From: Polymyxa betae
Lineage: Eukaryota > Endomyxa > Phytomyxea > Plasmodiophorida > Plasmodiophoridae
Reading direction: 5' to 3'
Assembly (NCBI GenBank): GCA_003693705.1
Contig: RBZT01000684.1
Span: 115,485 to 179,484, forward strand
Length of the DNA: 64,000 nucleotides
Part shown: one piece after another, positions 1 through 10,988 of the stretch
How the letters are laid out: each line of letters begins with the position of its first letter
Numbering within the stretch: the stretch's first letter is position 1
Program-made: the position numbers and the translations under genes
The notes under the pieces: generated by a model
What the model saw: the letters and a program-made list of their open reading frames with translations, nothing else
Told to the model about the DNA's origin: nothing
Databases searched by the model: none

Positions 1-830
1 TCCCAGATCAACACAAATCGGCAATTCTCTTTTAACATCCTAGCGTAGCAGTTGAGAACTAACCAACTGCTGTAATCAAGAACAATTTACACCCGAATTC
101 TATCTACAACACGACGGGCGACTTCGTCGCGTAGATAATGAAAATAACCAGTCGAGTCAGCACGAGCCTTCTGAATTCGCTTCAATCCTGTTCAGCCACA
201 TAAGCAGTAAGATGCTGCAGTGATCTGTATTATCTACTTCGATCAAAAACTTGGGCGCCAGTCGTGGACATGAATCGGCGTCCAACCCATGACAATAACA
301 TTGTGCGCATCTTTTCCGATTAATGTACTCCGATAAGGTTTATCTTCAAGTCAAGAATCAATTCGCCATTCAAAAAGCTGCATCTTGCCTCATGACAGAA
401 TCCAAAAGTCGGAGATATACATCTTTTTCAGCAAGTATTTGCCTTTTCTCTACCAAAATAACTTAAAAAGCGAATTTCGAGACAGAAAGATATCGACAAT
501 TCACAACGAGAAATGGTATAAGATAAAACGTGATCACTTGGGAAAGTTGAGGACAAACTATAGCTGAATCAGCGGAAAAATCTTGAATAGAGCTGGCGAA
601 GGGCATCGGGATTCGGAACGTGATTCATAATCGGAAGTGAAACCACTGACACAACTGTGAGAAGTTCCGAGTTCCAACGGAAGATGAAATATTATTAACG
701 AGGACAGCTGAAAAAGTGCGTGTAGTGCTGAGCCTAGCGGGTAATTGCGTCCGACATGGCCTTCAGTCTTCAATCGATTCTTGCTCAACGAAATCTCCTC
801 TCCTAACACTTTTCAATTTACCAACTAACA
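1..830. other. Upstream region, no gene recognised
   Basis: No reading frame here has convincing coding character. The last part is presumably the promoter and 5' UTR of the acidic protein gene that starts at 831. Confidence 0.4.
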
Positions 831-1238
831 ATGTCGTCTGTTGAGAACGCCAGCTCTACCGAAGCCTCAGTCGCTGAAATCGCTGAGACTGTCGAGAAGA
901 CCGTCGATGCTGAGGCCTGTGAAGTTGCCGAGACGTCTGGCGATGCCAAGGTCGATGAAGTAGTTGCTTCTGAAGACGCTGCTGAAACTGAAAACGCCAA
1001 GGCTGAAGATAAGCCTGAAACTGAGAACCCTAGCGAGGAGGCTGCTAACGAAGAGTCCACTGAAGCTGAGAAGCCAGCCGAATGTGGCGAAAAGCGAAAA
1101 GCTGAGGACGTTGTCGTTGAAGAAGATGCCAAGAAGCCGAAGACCACCGAAACCTCCGAAGTCGAAGCTGTTGCCGAGAAAGCCAACGCTGAAACCGAAG
1201 CCAACGCTGAATCCGAAACCACCCAGGTTGCTGCTTGA
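831..1238 (+). CDS. Acidic low-complexity nuclear protein
   Basis: Single-exon frame of 135 residues made almost entirely of Glu, Ala, Val, Thr, Ser and Lys, with many acidic runs. A basic patch around residues 85-105 (KRKAED...KKPK) looks like a bipartite nuclear localisation signal. Composition resembles prothymosin or other acidic chromatin-associated proteins, but there is no domain I can name, so function is unknown. The ATG follows an A-rich context and the frame ends in TGA, followed at 1250-1255 by a possible polyadenylation signal AATAAA. The complementary strand is also open, which is a composition artefact. A truncated relative lies on the minus strand at 19784-19896. Confidence 0.7.
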   Translation: MSSVENASSTEASVAEIAETVEKTVDAEACEVAETSGDAKVDEVVASEDAAETENAKAEDKPETENPSEEAANEESTEAEKPAECGEKRKAEDVVVEEDAKKPKTTETSEVEAVAEKANAETEANAESETTQVAA

Positions 1239-1801
1239 GGTTCTGGCTAAATAAAATGCAAGTTGGAACTAAACACGCGCTGCTGTTATCTTAGAGTATG
1301 CTCTTGTGAGATCGAGTTAATTATTGTAATGTTTCGGCAGCGCTCGGTTAACAATCATTACCGGCAGCAAATCTTTTTTATGATGTTAAGATTCCCGCTG
1401 CTAATATCTATTTATGAAGATGCGGAGGAGCTCCCTAATATTCACTCAGTTGTCGTGGATGTCCTCATCCGTTGATAATCAGCTTTTTATTCACCATGTA
1501 ATGCTTTGTGACAGCTGTCTGAAATATCATGAGAGAGGTCGAACATACAACTAAATGCTCCCAACAAAGACGGCGTCGTTACGCGAGCAGTTCACGAATG
1601 ATGGTCGTCTCTCTAGTTTTTTGATTAAATTGTACAGGAAAACATCTTCTGACTTAAATGCTTACATTAGTCCACCAAAGGGATTTCTGAACGATTTATT
1701 GATGCTGTGTCGAATTCTCTGAACAATTTAGTGTGCCAAAAAGCATAGCGACTAACGAGATTAACGTGTTTTTGACAAACTAGGTAGGCACAATTTCGTA
1801 C
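1239..1801. other. Intergenic, nothing recognised
   Basis: AT-rich with only short unsupported frames. Contains the presumed 3' UTR of the acidic protein gene. Confidence 0.4.
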
Positions 1802-2326
1802 TTGTACACCTTTTCAGGACGCTATCGATTTCGCCTCGTTTGGATACCATCCAGCGGGGAGATCGAGGTTCAAACCGTGCCCGTTATCTCGCCTCAGAGC
1901 TCTGGAACGACGATGAGACCCATCATGCCGGTCATTCCATTCCTGGTTCGCCTATCACCTTGCCGATCGCCTGCCAAAGCTACAGTAAAGATGTTGGCTG
2001 ACGATCAACATGGCACGAATCTGGCTGCCTCGAACTCGGTCGCCAGCATGGACGATTTTGTCGTGAAGAAGCTGTGGGATAGACATTCTGCATCGATCAT
2101 TTCATTCTTTGTGATGGGATGTTGTCTGATAGGTCACCTGATCCTCTCAGCGACTAAACGGGCGCATAACACATCAGACAGGCGACGTTTCATTTTCAGT
2201 GAGACCTACCAAGATCTAAATGGATTACCACGCGAGGAATCTTCAGGTTTAGATCTTAAAAGTCATAAGATTAGGTGCTATTTCGCTGATCAGGTTCGTC
2301 AATGGGTGCTCTCCCTGAGTGTATAG
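1802..2326 (+). CDS. Hypothetical protein, possible filamin-like piece and one membrane segment
   Basis: The open frame begins with a GRYRFRLVW stretch, reminiscent of a filamin/Ig-like beta strand. A second frame at about 1890-1990 encodes HSIPGSPITL, which matches the IPGSP signature closing filamin repeats. The two pieces are in different frames, so either an intron or a frameshift separates them. The 3' half encodes one hydrophobic segment (about residues 95-117) followed by a basic stretch. I cannot build a single convincing gene model; this may be a small membrane protein, a degraded filamin-repeat gene, or both. Confidence 0.3.
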   Translation: MYTFSGRYRFRLVWIPSSGEIEVQTVPVISPQSSGTTMRPIMPVIPFLVRLSPCRSPAKATVKMLADDQHGTNLAASNSVASMDDFVVKKLWDRHSASIISFFVMGCCLIGHLILSATKRAHNTSDRRRFIFSETYQDLNGLPREESSGLDLKSHKIRCYFADQVRQWVLSLSV

Positions 2327-2705
2327 CCGAATTATGAGAAAACACGTGCTGAGATTGTCAGCCGCCATACGAATGACTGTTAGTATATGTCTCAATGCAA
2401 CAAGGGCATTACTCTCATGATGAGGATCGATGGATTTCATACATACTTCAGATCTACTGTTTCATGATTTTTATGAGAGTGAAACGGAATGTATGAGCTA
2501 CGACCGTTTACTCAATTCGCTTGCTTTGCCGTTGTTCGGCCGTACCTGGAGACTCGTTGGGTGGCTGCTACCCCTTGGATCCATTCCAATTAATGTTTGT
2601 TGATTGCAGTTAACCAAACTGCAATCATACTGCTGATATGACATTCATCCATATGGGAGCTTTTATTACTGGTGCTTATTACAACTGGTGCTTATTACGG
2701 AAAGG
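2327..2705. other. Intergenic, nothing recognised
   Basis: No coding signal seen. It lies 3' of the minus-strand bHLH gene. A short near-duplication of ACTGGTGCTTATTA occurs at about 2666-2698. Confidence 0.4.
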
Positions 2706-3584
2706 TTAAGACGAAAATATGTCGAAGTCCTCCTCCATATTGCCGGAAGTTGGACCCAGCGAAATGCCTGCGGAGAACGGCATCGATCGCGAACCATCTC
2801 CAGCGCCACCAGGGTATGATATATTCGAAGCTCCAGGCAAAGTGGGTGTGAATGGCACTTGTGTGAAATCGAATGGCGCCGAAACCATCTCTTTGCAGGA
2901 GATTAGACGCCACGAAACGACATTCTCAGCAATTGATCTCACCTGATGTTGTTGGCGGCATGACGGGAGGCTGGGAGCCCGGGAACTGAGCTTGTTGCAG
3001 ACAGCAAGTGACTTTCGCTAGTTCTGCTCTCAAACTGGCCTTTTCCGATCGGAGGTGCTCGTTCTGGGCTCGAAGCGCGCTAATCATGTTGATGGCTTCG
3101 CTCAGGATCGTAAATTTCTCGGTTTTGTTCGATTGGCCCAAATTGAGGATGTTGCTCATCACCTGAGTTTTGACATTAGGCGTATTGAGGCGCTGTAATA
3201 TTGTCTAACCTCGAATCGATTGTTGAGCTCAAAGCGTCGCTGCTTTTCACGGTCGTTCTTGCGAAGCTTTCTTCGTGAGATCCCTGCCTTGACGTCGGCA
3301 GGTGTTGCTGCTCGCTTCATTCCGCGATTCTTCCTACCCGGTTCGCCGGATGACCTATCGTCGTCATCATCGGAGACGCTGGAATTCCTAGAAAATGGCA
3401 ATCCGGATGACTGGACTTTGAAGGATTCCATCAAGGAAGCGGCAATATGGGATTTTGCAGCAGCCGAAATCAGGGTACGTTCGAATGATTGGGGCTGACA
3501 GGTCGATCTAATAATCATTCGATCTGTATCTAATCGTACGATCTGATATGAGTAAATGTTACAGAGAACGTCCCCATAATACAT
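2706..3584 (-). CDS. bHLH transcription factor, plant ILR3-like
   Basis: Three exons: 3584-3210, 3162-2943 and 2890-2706, with introns of 47 and 52 nt that restore the frame; about 259 residues. The basic region and helix 1 read KNDREKQRRFELNNRFE, helix 2 reads KTEKFTILSEAINMISALR, and a leucine-rich coiled coil continues into AQNEHLRSEKASLRAEL. This pattern (basic region, short loop, KT-K--IL--AI) is that of plant bHLH proteins of the ILR3/bHLH104 group rather than animal Myc/Max. Upstream are an acidic Ser/Asp run and a basic NLS-like stretch; the C terminus is acidic and aromatic. It probably binds E-box DNA as a dimer. The initiator methionine is uncertain and a later ATG (MESFKV, near 3430) is possible. 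Confidence 0.75.
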
Positions 3585-4076
3585 TCGGCATCTTCGTCTC
3601 TTTATCGAGCTCGTACCTCAGTAAATGGAACAATACGCGATCGAAACTCTCATGGGCAGCTTAGAATGCGGATTAAGTGTTCCTGAAAGACAAACTTAGA
3701 GGTTTTGATAGGCGATAAACTGGTCTGTTAAGCGGAAGCCAGAATACTTTACTGACAAAACGAAGTTCTGTCTACCAGAAGGACCGGGACTTGTAGATTG
3801 CTAGCTCATCTATGTTGTTTTGGCTCAAACTTCATTTCACCAAAACTGCGTCTTGCTGAACCAAACAAATCCATGCATGAATTCCAAATCAGAAATTCCA
3901 ATTGAATATCTTTTTCATCTAAAACGACTTTGATTGATTCTAAACCATTATCGCAACGTAAACCAGAAACAAAAAGGCACCAAGAATAAAATGAAATGTC
4001 AACACAAATCAACAATCAGGTGTTTGTTAATAATCTCTGTATACAATGTATGATTGAAACAAATACGATATACGAT
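3585..4076. other. Intergenic between bHLH and CCT6 genes
   Basis: Contains the promoter side of the bHLH gene and the 3' side of the CCT6 gene. Frames here are short and AT-rich; no gene recognised. Confidence 0.4.
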
Positions 4077-6346
4077 TTAATCTTCATCGTGACCAACGGG
4101 ATCTTCACCATGACGGTCTTTGGACTGGGGCCGGCCAGCACGCATCACTTCATCTACGAGAAGCAATTTGGTGGCAATGATTGACCCGAGATGTAAGAAT
4201 TGCTTCTTCACTGTAACATTGTCGTTAATCTGGGCATCGACAGCACACATTGGTTTGCCACTGGTTAGATCCAATCCAATAGCACCCTTAGCGCCTTCCT
4301 GATTCTGTTTGGCCTAACCGAAAGTCACGTTGCATTCTGGCAGCTAGACTGGTTTTCCAACCTCGTCGATCAGCTCCAAAAGAGATTGCTGAACATCCAG
4401 ACCAGCATTGGCAGCAAGAGTTTTCGGAATCACCAGAAGCCCATCAGCGAAGGCCTGGACTCCAAGCTTCGCTCTGCCTTTAACAGTTTCTTTGAATTTC
4501 AAAAGGTTCAGGTAAGCGGCTACTTCGAAAGCTCCAGCTCCTGGAACTGAGAAGCATTTTCTATCAATTTAAAGCACGTCGTGCATAACGAGCAAACTAA
4601 CCGAATGCCCTATCCAGAATGCAATTACGGACAGCTCGAAGACCATCTCGAATGGCGTCCTTAATTTGTTCGATTGTGTGCTTATTCGGACCTCGAATGA
4701 GAATCGTGCAACTCTTACTAAGCCCAGCAGTCTCGATGAACGTGTATTTGTCGTCGCCCATGCTATGCTCATAAACGGACTGAGCAAATCCCTTGCAAAC
4801 TTCATCAGGGCCTTGCTTGACAATGATGATGATCAGCTTACCAAGCATGAGGGCTCCAGATCGTCAACAGAGTTGACGGCATAACCTCCACAAGCCAATG
4901 CCAAACGCTCCATATTACGCCGTTTAGCACGACGAATGCCAACGATGCCCTACAAAGGTGAATAGAACATTACAAAGAACGGAATAGAACGTACAGCTTT
5001 TTGCAAAAGGTCGAGGCTGACAGGATCGATGCCTTTCTGGTTGATAACAACGAATCCGTATTTTTCCTTGTCACCAACACAAACCTGCTTTTTCAGAGCG
5101 ATGATTTTTTTAACACGATCATCTGTGAAAGCCTTCAAAGTAAAGTGAGTTGCTAAGAAAACAAACAAACAAGACGTTACTCTTTCAGCAGCAACCATTT
5201 TTTGGCGTTCTTCGGCAGAACTGTAGAAAAAACCCGAATTCACCTAAAATCGTGAGTCCATCTGTACCGAAGAGGAAGTGTTTCCCAATACCTCGGTCTT
5301 TTCGTACTCCAGCGAGACATTACAAGTTAGAATGAAAGCATTCTCAATCGATCTGGACAAGAAAGTGTTGAAAAAGCCTTCAGAAAACCCATGTAAATAA
5401 TCCTACCGAGGAGCTTGGGGATGTCGGGCGCCATGGTCCAGAACAAGACCTTTGACCAATTTTGTATCCAGATCTGATTTGGTCTTGATCTCCATAATCT
5501 CAACCATGTGCAGATCAATTTCGGCGCCGCTCGTTACTGCCAACACCTTCGGAGTGCAATTAACAATTTGGCGTATCTGGAGCAACTAAATCTCGTAACA
5601 TACAGCTTCGACAACAGCTTCAGTAAGATGATCAGCAAGATCACGACGAACTTTGGTTCGCAATGAAGTTCGGGCTGTGGCTGTGAGAATCTTCTGCAGC
5701 TCCTTTCGATTCTCAACATCAATGGGGATGGTAAATTCCGACAAAAATCGATTGGTCTCGTCACGGGCCATCTCCATTCCCTGACAAGCAACTTGGTTTA
5801 CATAATAATGAAAAATGTGAATTCTACCTCCACAAGCAAACGAGGGTGAAGTCCATCCATAACATATCGTTCAGCTTGCTTTAGCAGTTCACCTGTTGAT
5901 ACAATAACGATTCGGCAAAATAAAAAGTAAAAATATTGCATTACCGGTAAACAGGACATTGGAGGTGGTTCCATCACCAGTAATATCATCTTGGGCTGTC
6001 GCAGTGCGGCCGATAAGGGCAGCAGTTGGATGTTGAATTTGCTGCAAAAGAATTTAGGGGATGGTTAAGCATAACGGTTTAGATACCATGAGGTGTAAAA
6101 GTGCATTGCCATCTTTAGTTAGTTTGATATCACCACCGCCCGAAACCAACATCTTAATGGTCCCCATCGGTCCCAGGTTCGAAGACAGCACATTCTGCAT
6201 AGATTTAGCGGCACCGATATTGATCTAGGCGGCAAATCAGAGCCACTGGCACTGCGACGAAATGGTCTAAGCGTCACCTGCAGGGCGACATTGGACCCTC
6301 CGATCCGGTCAGCGTTCGGGTTCAAGGCGGCCAAGCTGGTGCTCAT
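4077..6346 (-). CDS. CCT6: T-complex protein 1 subunit zeta (CCT6)
   Basis: One subunit of the cytosolic TRiC/CCT chaperonin that folds actin and tubulin. About 13 exons follow the CCT6 family from end to end: start [14 protein letters not shown], the ATP-binding motif [14 protein letters not shown], then [59 protein letters not shown], a VPGAGAFEV motif and the C-terminal [17 protein letters not shown]. Introns are 45-62 nt GT-AG, except one of only 27 nt at 5577-5603 (GTATGT...CCAG); removing it gives an alignment without gaps (TEAVVEA joined to IRQIV). Start chosen at 6346 because it aligns with the CCT6 N terminus. No catalytic residue appears lost. Essential housekeeping gene. Confidence 0.95.
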
Positions 6347-6700
6347 GACGATGGTTGTCTGGTTTATATAACGACGACAATGATGTGTGGACGCACCTTC
6401 AAGGGCAGCCGCGGCGCAACCAAAGTCCGTCACTACTCACTCATGCAACGTTACGTCTTCTGCGAATTTTATGGACATTTCTTTGTAACCGAAAATTTCT
6501 TCTAAAAGGCGGCAATTTTCGAGTCGTCGCTTGCAAGAATCACGCCTCAGGGCCTTCGCTCTCTGTATTCAAACGCTGTCTCGGAAGAAAGGCGATCGCG
6601 AATGGCCGATCGTCTTGAGAAGGAGTCTCCGTAGCAATGGAGTGCGGTTTGAACCCGTTATAGACTTGTTTCTGTATTGTTTTGTGGTAAGTCAGGAGGG

Positions 6701-7389
6701 CTACAGCAACTCCAGTTTCTCCTGATCGAATTCGCAATCATAATCGCTATCGCGCAGCTCAAAAGAGCCCTTCAGCAAGAGTCTGTCGATATGTCCACGC
6801 TAGAAAATTTAGTGTGCTCATCTTTCCGATGCGGTTGCTAATGCGCTTTGCTCTTTGCGGCTTGGGCGGGAAACAATTTTCTCAATGCGATTTATGAAGA
6901 GGTATCGACTGTTTTGCCGTCATTCATGACAGAGAACTTGTACGGCACATAGAACCTATGCAAATCTGCATCTTTACATTGCTCGTGCTTGCTCTCGGCG
7001 CTGTGGTTGAAAGGTGACCAAAACCAATGGGCTTGAATGTTCAGGTCTCATCATTTCACATGCAATCTTTGTTATTGGCCATCGGATGTACTTGCACGTA
7101 TGGATGTGTCGTGGTCTCTTTCCTGTCAGCATTCTTTCAATTCTTGACAATTGTACGGTGGAGATCGGCGCCTTAGCAAAATCTGGTCCGAGATATTTAT
7201 CATGATCGGGGCTCCCTGTACTTTATGTCGTCATCGCAGGTGCCTGAATCCATCACTGTTTTCGTCAGGGATCCATTCCCCAGCGATACGCTCGGTACTT
7301 TTGTCACCAGCTTATGGTTGATTGGCTCAATTCCTGTTACAGACGAAAGCGACAGCGCCCATCCGAATCCCGACGAACCATTCGATCAT
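6701..7389 (-). CDS. Hypothetical protein, multi-exon
   Basis: Not recognised. Coding character comes from frames joinable by GT-AG introns: a first piece MIEWFVGIRMGAVAF, a second containing LGNGSLTKTVMDSG, a third at 7171-6978 containing SRIERMLTGKRPRHIHTCK and PLVLVTFQPQRREQ, then FYVPYKFSVMNDGKT, and a last exon ending DSDYDCEFDQEKLELL with stop at 6701-6703. Two of the joins need introns of about 34 and 22 nt, which is unusually short, so exon borders are tentative. It would be transcribed divergently from the helical-repeat gene at 7563. Transcript data would decide the structure. Confidence 0.4.
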
Positions 7390-7562
7390 GGCTTGAAACT
7401 GGCTGAACATAAACCGAACCTGTTATGCCCCTTAAGCCCATTAAGCCGATCACGGCTTCAGAAGACTATCTCCAGGACCGGGTTTGATCAGCCTGTAAGG
7501 CAGAATCGCTGCAGTTCAGACTGCCTCTCTCATTGTCGAATTAGTCATTGGGCAAACCGCGA

Positions 7563-10489
7563 ATGTCGACGTCAGAAATCATCCAGTTAGCGAACGCCCC
7601 CATTACCGAGGCGGCTGCTAAAGATTTAATGGATCGCGGTTTCTACGCCCAATCATCGGCCCGTTATTCGCAACTCGCCGATTCGATACCCGGCGACGGG
7701 CGGATCCGTCGCCTGAGCAATGTCGCAGCGTAATCGCCAACAAAAGTATCGTACTGACAGAAGCTGATATGGACATTCAGCTATCTATCAAACGATTATT
7801 GGGGCCCGGTCGTCCCTCGAATGTGGTCGCGGTTCCTGCGATTGGGCGGCAACGAGGAGATCCCCAGCCTTGTGGCGAAAGATTTCGCTGAAGCGGTCGC
7901 CGAGGACTCTGACTATTTGTATCAAAACGGCCAGTATCACGCGTCTTTAATGGCGCTTGATGTCTGCGCCTGTATTGTTGGTCATGAGCCTCTTCCCGTT
8001 CTAGAAGGTTGAAATTAATTTTCGACTTTTTTGTATTGATGGCCTCACGTTTACCTTTTTCTTCGCTCTGTTGCTAAGTTCCAACAAACCAGGACAGAAA
8101 CTCGTCAGTTACAACCTGTGCAAGGAATTCCAGTTTAACGAGCGGTTCCGTGCTCGAGTTCAAGACATATTTAACCGGCTAGAAAAGACGAAGGCCGTCG
8201 GATCCAACAGCCGAATTGAGAAGCTCCGGCAGCGTTTCGTCTTGTTGGAAAAGTCGGTGTATCGTGGTCTGGAGCAGAGTGAAGGAATTTCACCGCTTGT
8301 ATTGCATCTGGTCGATATTGGCCGATTGTTCGATCAAGGCAATACTGAAAGTCACGACCTGGCCATGTTCTGTTTCGATGCCGCTGCTGCATCCGCTAAG
8401 TCGGATCTAGACCGAACTTACATCGAACGTGCGATCGGGCGATACAAAGTCGATTTCGCCAAAACGAAGTACGTCGTCCTCTCTAGACCGCCCCTAAAGT
8501 TCTGTTACTGAACAGTGATCGTTCAGAGGAGATTTGATGGAAAATCAGCGCCAGGTCATGCAGAAGTTCATGTCGGGCGTGAAATCGCTTCGTCAAGGGA
8601 GCGTTGCCGGAGCCCTCGCCGAACTCAATCAGGCCCTGCGTTTGTCTCCCGACAACGCCGCCTGCTTCGCCAAGACACTCGAAGCTCGCGTCGCTGTCGA
8701 TGCGAGCGCCGCGGTCGACGCCATTCAACGAATCAGCACGCTGCTTGTTGACGGTTCAGAATTGGATGCCCAATGGTGTTTGAAAGTCGCATCCGATCTT
8801 GTCGAAGCGAACATCGCCGGTATCAGATTATTCAAAGAAAAAATGTTTGTAACGAATCACTAGGATTGGCTCCAGCTGTGCTGAAGGAGATGGCCTGGAC
8901 CAGGCAACAATCGCAATCGAAGCAGATCGGATCAATCCAAGATCGGTTGGTGGAATACGATCTACGCGTACAGGCCAATGCTGAGTTCGCAGCTGGCAAC
9001 CTGCCCGAAGCGGCAGCATTGTACGCGAAGATTGGCCAATCTGCAAAGCAACATCTTGCAGACGTCCAATCCGTCACACAAGCATTGGAGCTTTCACGAA
9101 AGGTAAAATGTCATGTTGAGTTCTCCCTGATGACAACCGAATTTCTTTTTCAAAAAAAATGCTGACTTTAGACTTCTTTTCCAAAAATGTTTTTTCTCTT
9201 TAACAAGCGATTTAACAAGCGACTATCATGGCTCTGAAGGTTGTCTTTGTTTGGCTGTAGACAACGGCCAGACCCGAAGCGATTACGTTGATTAGGAGTG
9301 TCCAAGAGAGACACCTCGATTTGACCAAATTGCAAGACATGATCGACGACCAGACTCGGAAGTACCTGGCCGGCGCCATCTATCCATTATGGCGAAAGCA
9401 TGCCCTGGAAGAGCTACGGACGACATCGCATGGCGCCATTGGCCTCGTTCTGCTTCAGCAGCATGCACTGAGATACGCTGAACAAAGCGGCTTACCCGAT
9501 CTCGTATCTGATGCGAACAAATTGATTTACGCCGCCACTTTAAGAGCACACGCTGAACAAATTCTGAACGACGAATCGGTAAACGAAATAGTCGGCTGTT
9601 GGTCTCAGCTTTCAAAATTTGTTTTTTAGGCGAGCGAGCAAGCGGTTAAAGATGCAAGAACAATGTGGATAGAGTCGAAAGAGACAATCGGAGGCGAAGG
9701 CGAAGTACCGAGCAGCGTATCGCGTCGTTTGGCAGGGATGGAATCAGTCAAAGAAGCGTTCGAGACCATTCAGGTGTCGTTAGATAATGGCCGTTTACAG
9801 CGTGCCCAGCGACTGATTAGCTCGATCATGGCCGTGGATCCTGGCCATCCCGATATTCGGCGATATCAACAAGCGTTGAAATCGGCACGAAAGAACCGCG
9901 ACAAAGCTCGTGCTGAATATGTCGCTTCTTGCGAGGTCGTATAATATGCTATTCTTGATTAAGCAACAACTTTCATTTTGCAATTTCGACTATGCTATCG
10001 AAACCTTTTGCCGATTAAGTGTATGCAGGCTAAATATGATAAAGATTGGGAACAAGTTGTGCAGCGACTTAGGACAGCTCATCAGCTTAGACCGTGTGAA
10101 TTCTATAAAGGGCAACTACAGCATGCAGAATCGATGCTGGAATGGCAAACGCCTTCTATCGATATTCACCATCAGGTAACGATGAATAGCTCATTGTCAA
10201 ATTTTCTTCTCATGTTGATCAACAGATTTCCCAGTTGATATCTCAGAAGAACTGGAACGAGGCCAAAGAATCTGTGGAGCGTTTGGCTCAGATTAGGACG
10301 GACGAGATAGCTCTCGATCGGTTACGGGCGTTTGTCGAGGTCGGCTTGGAAGATGAAGAGCGGAAGTTATCACAGCAAGAGAACATCAAAACAGAGCAAT
10401 CACAAGCTGAAGAAAGCGCAACTATTTTGTCGTCATCTCGAAACTCGGCCGCTCCTCATCAGTCTGCTTCAACTAAAGCTGAGCAGTGA
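7563..10489 (+). CDS. Large alpha-helical repeat (TPR-like) protein, unknown function
   Basis: About eight exons joined by short GT-AG introns in compatible phase give roughly 700 residues, starting MSTSEIIQLANAP. The sequence is helical and rich in Ala, Leu, Arg and Gln, with TPR-like helix pairs such as AGALAELNQALRLSPDNA, EFAAGNLPEAAALYAKIGQ and RAQRLISSIMAVDPGHPD. No J domain, kinase or other catalytic domain is visible, although the repeat style resembles TPR cochaperones. The C-terminal 60 residues are Gln/Glu/Ser-rich and probably disordered. An in-frame ATG at 7548 could also be used. Likely a protein-protein interaction scaffold; function unknown. Confidence 0.65.
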
Positions 10490-10988
10490 ATCAAAATTAT
10501 GCACAGGGGAGCGAACAATTATGCACAGGGGAGCGAACTATCCAATTCTGTCATCAATTAAATTGCTTCAAACCTAGACATGCAGAAGCTGGCTTCATCT
10601 GATGTCCGCTTTCACTTTCTTAAGTGTAATATATTATAGATGAACAGAGCCTGCCCGTGACTTCGACAACCTGGAGCAAGACGTTGTCCAATAGTGCATA
10701 GCGAAAATTCAGACCAGGTTCACCTTGTCGGAAATATCTATAGAGTCTAGATTTCCAAGATCGTTAGAAACAGTCAACCAGATGGAAACATTGATTATTC
10801 ATATGATGAGCTGGTTAGGCAACCAGCTGCTTAGCTAACAGGGTCTGGGTTTACTTTCCGATATTTCTGCTTTCATAACAGTGATGAGTATCGGAGTGCT
10901 GGTTGGCGTCATTGAATGAATCACATTTGTACCTATAAGTCTCATACAGCTGTTTGTCCGTAAATGTGAATTTCTGTGTGCAGCTTTG
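10490..10988. other. Intergenic before the seipin gene
   Basis: Holds a 22-bp tandem duplication at its start and presumably the seipin promoter. Nothing else recognised. Confidence 0.4.
10495..10538. repeat. 22-bp tandem duplication
   Basis: Two exact consecutive copies of a 22-bp unit beginning AATTATGCACAGGGGAGCGA, just after the stop codon of the helical-repeat gene, so in its 3' UTR. Probably a simple replication-slippage duplication. Confidence 0.85.

Noticed and set aside
818-1222. 134-residue Ser/Ala-rich minus-strand frame
   Set aside because: Antisense of the acidic protein gene; repetitive codons keep it open.
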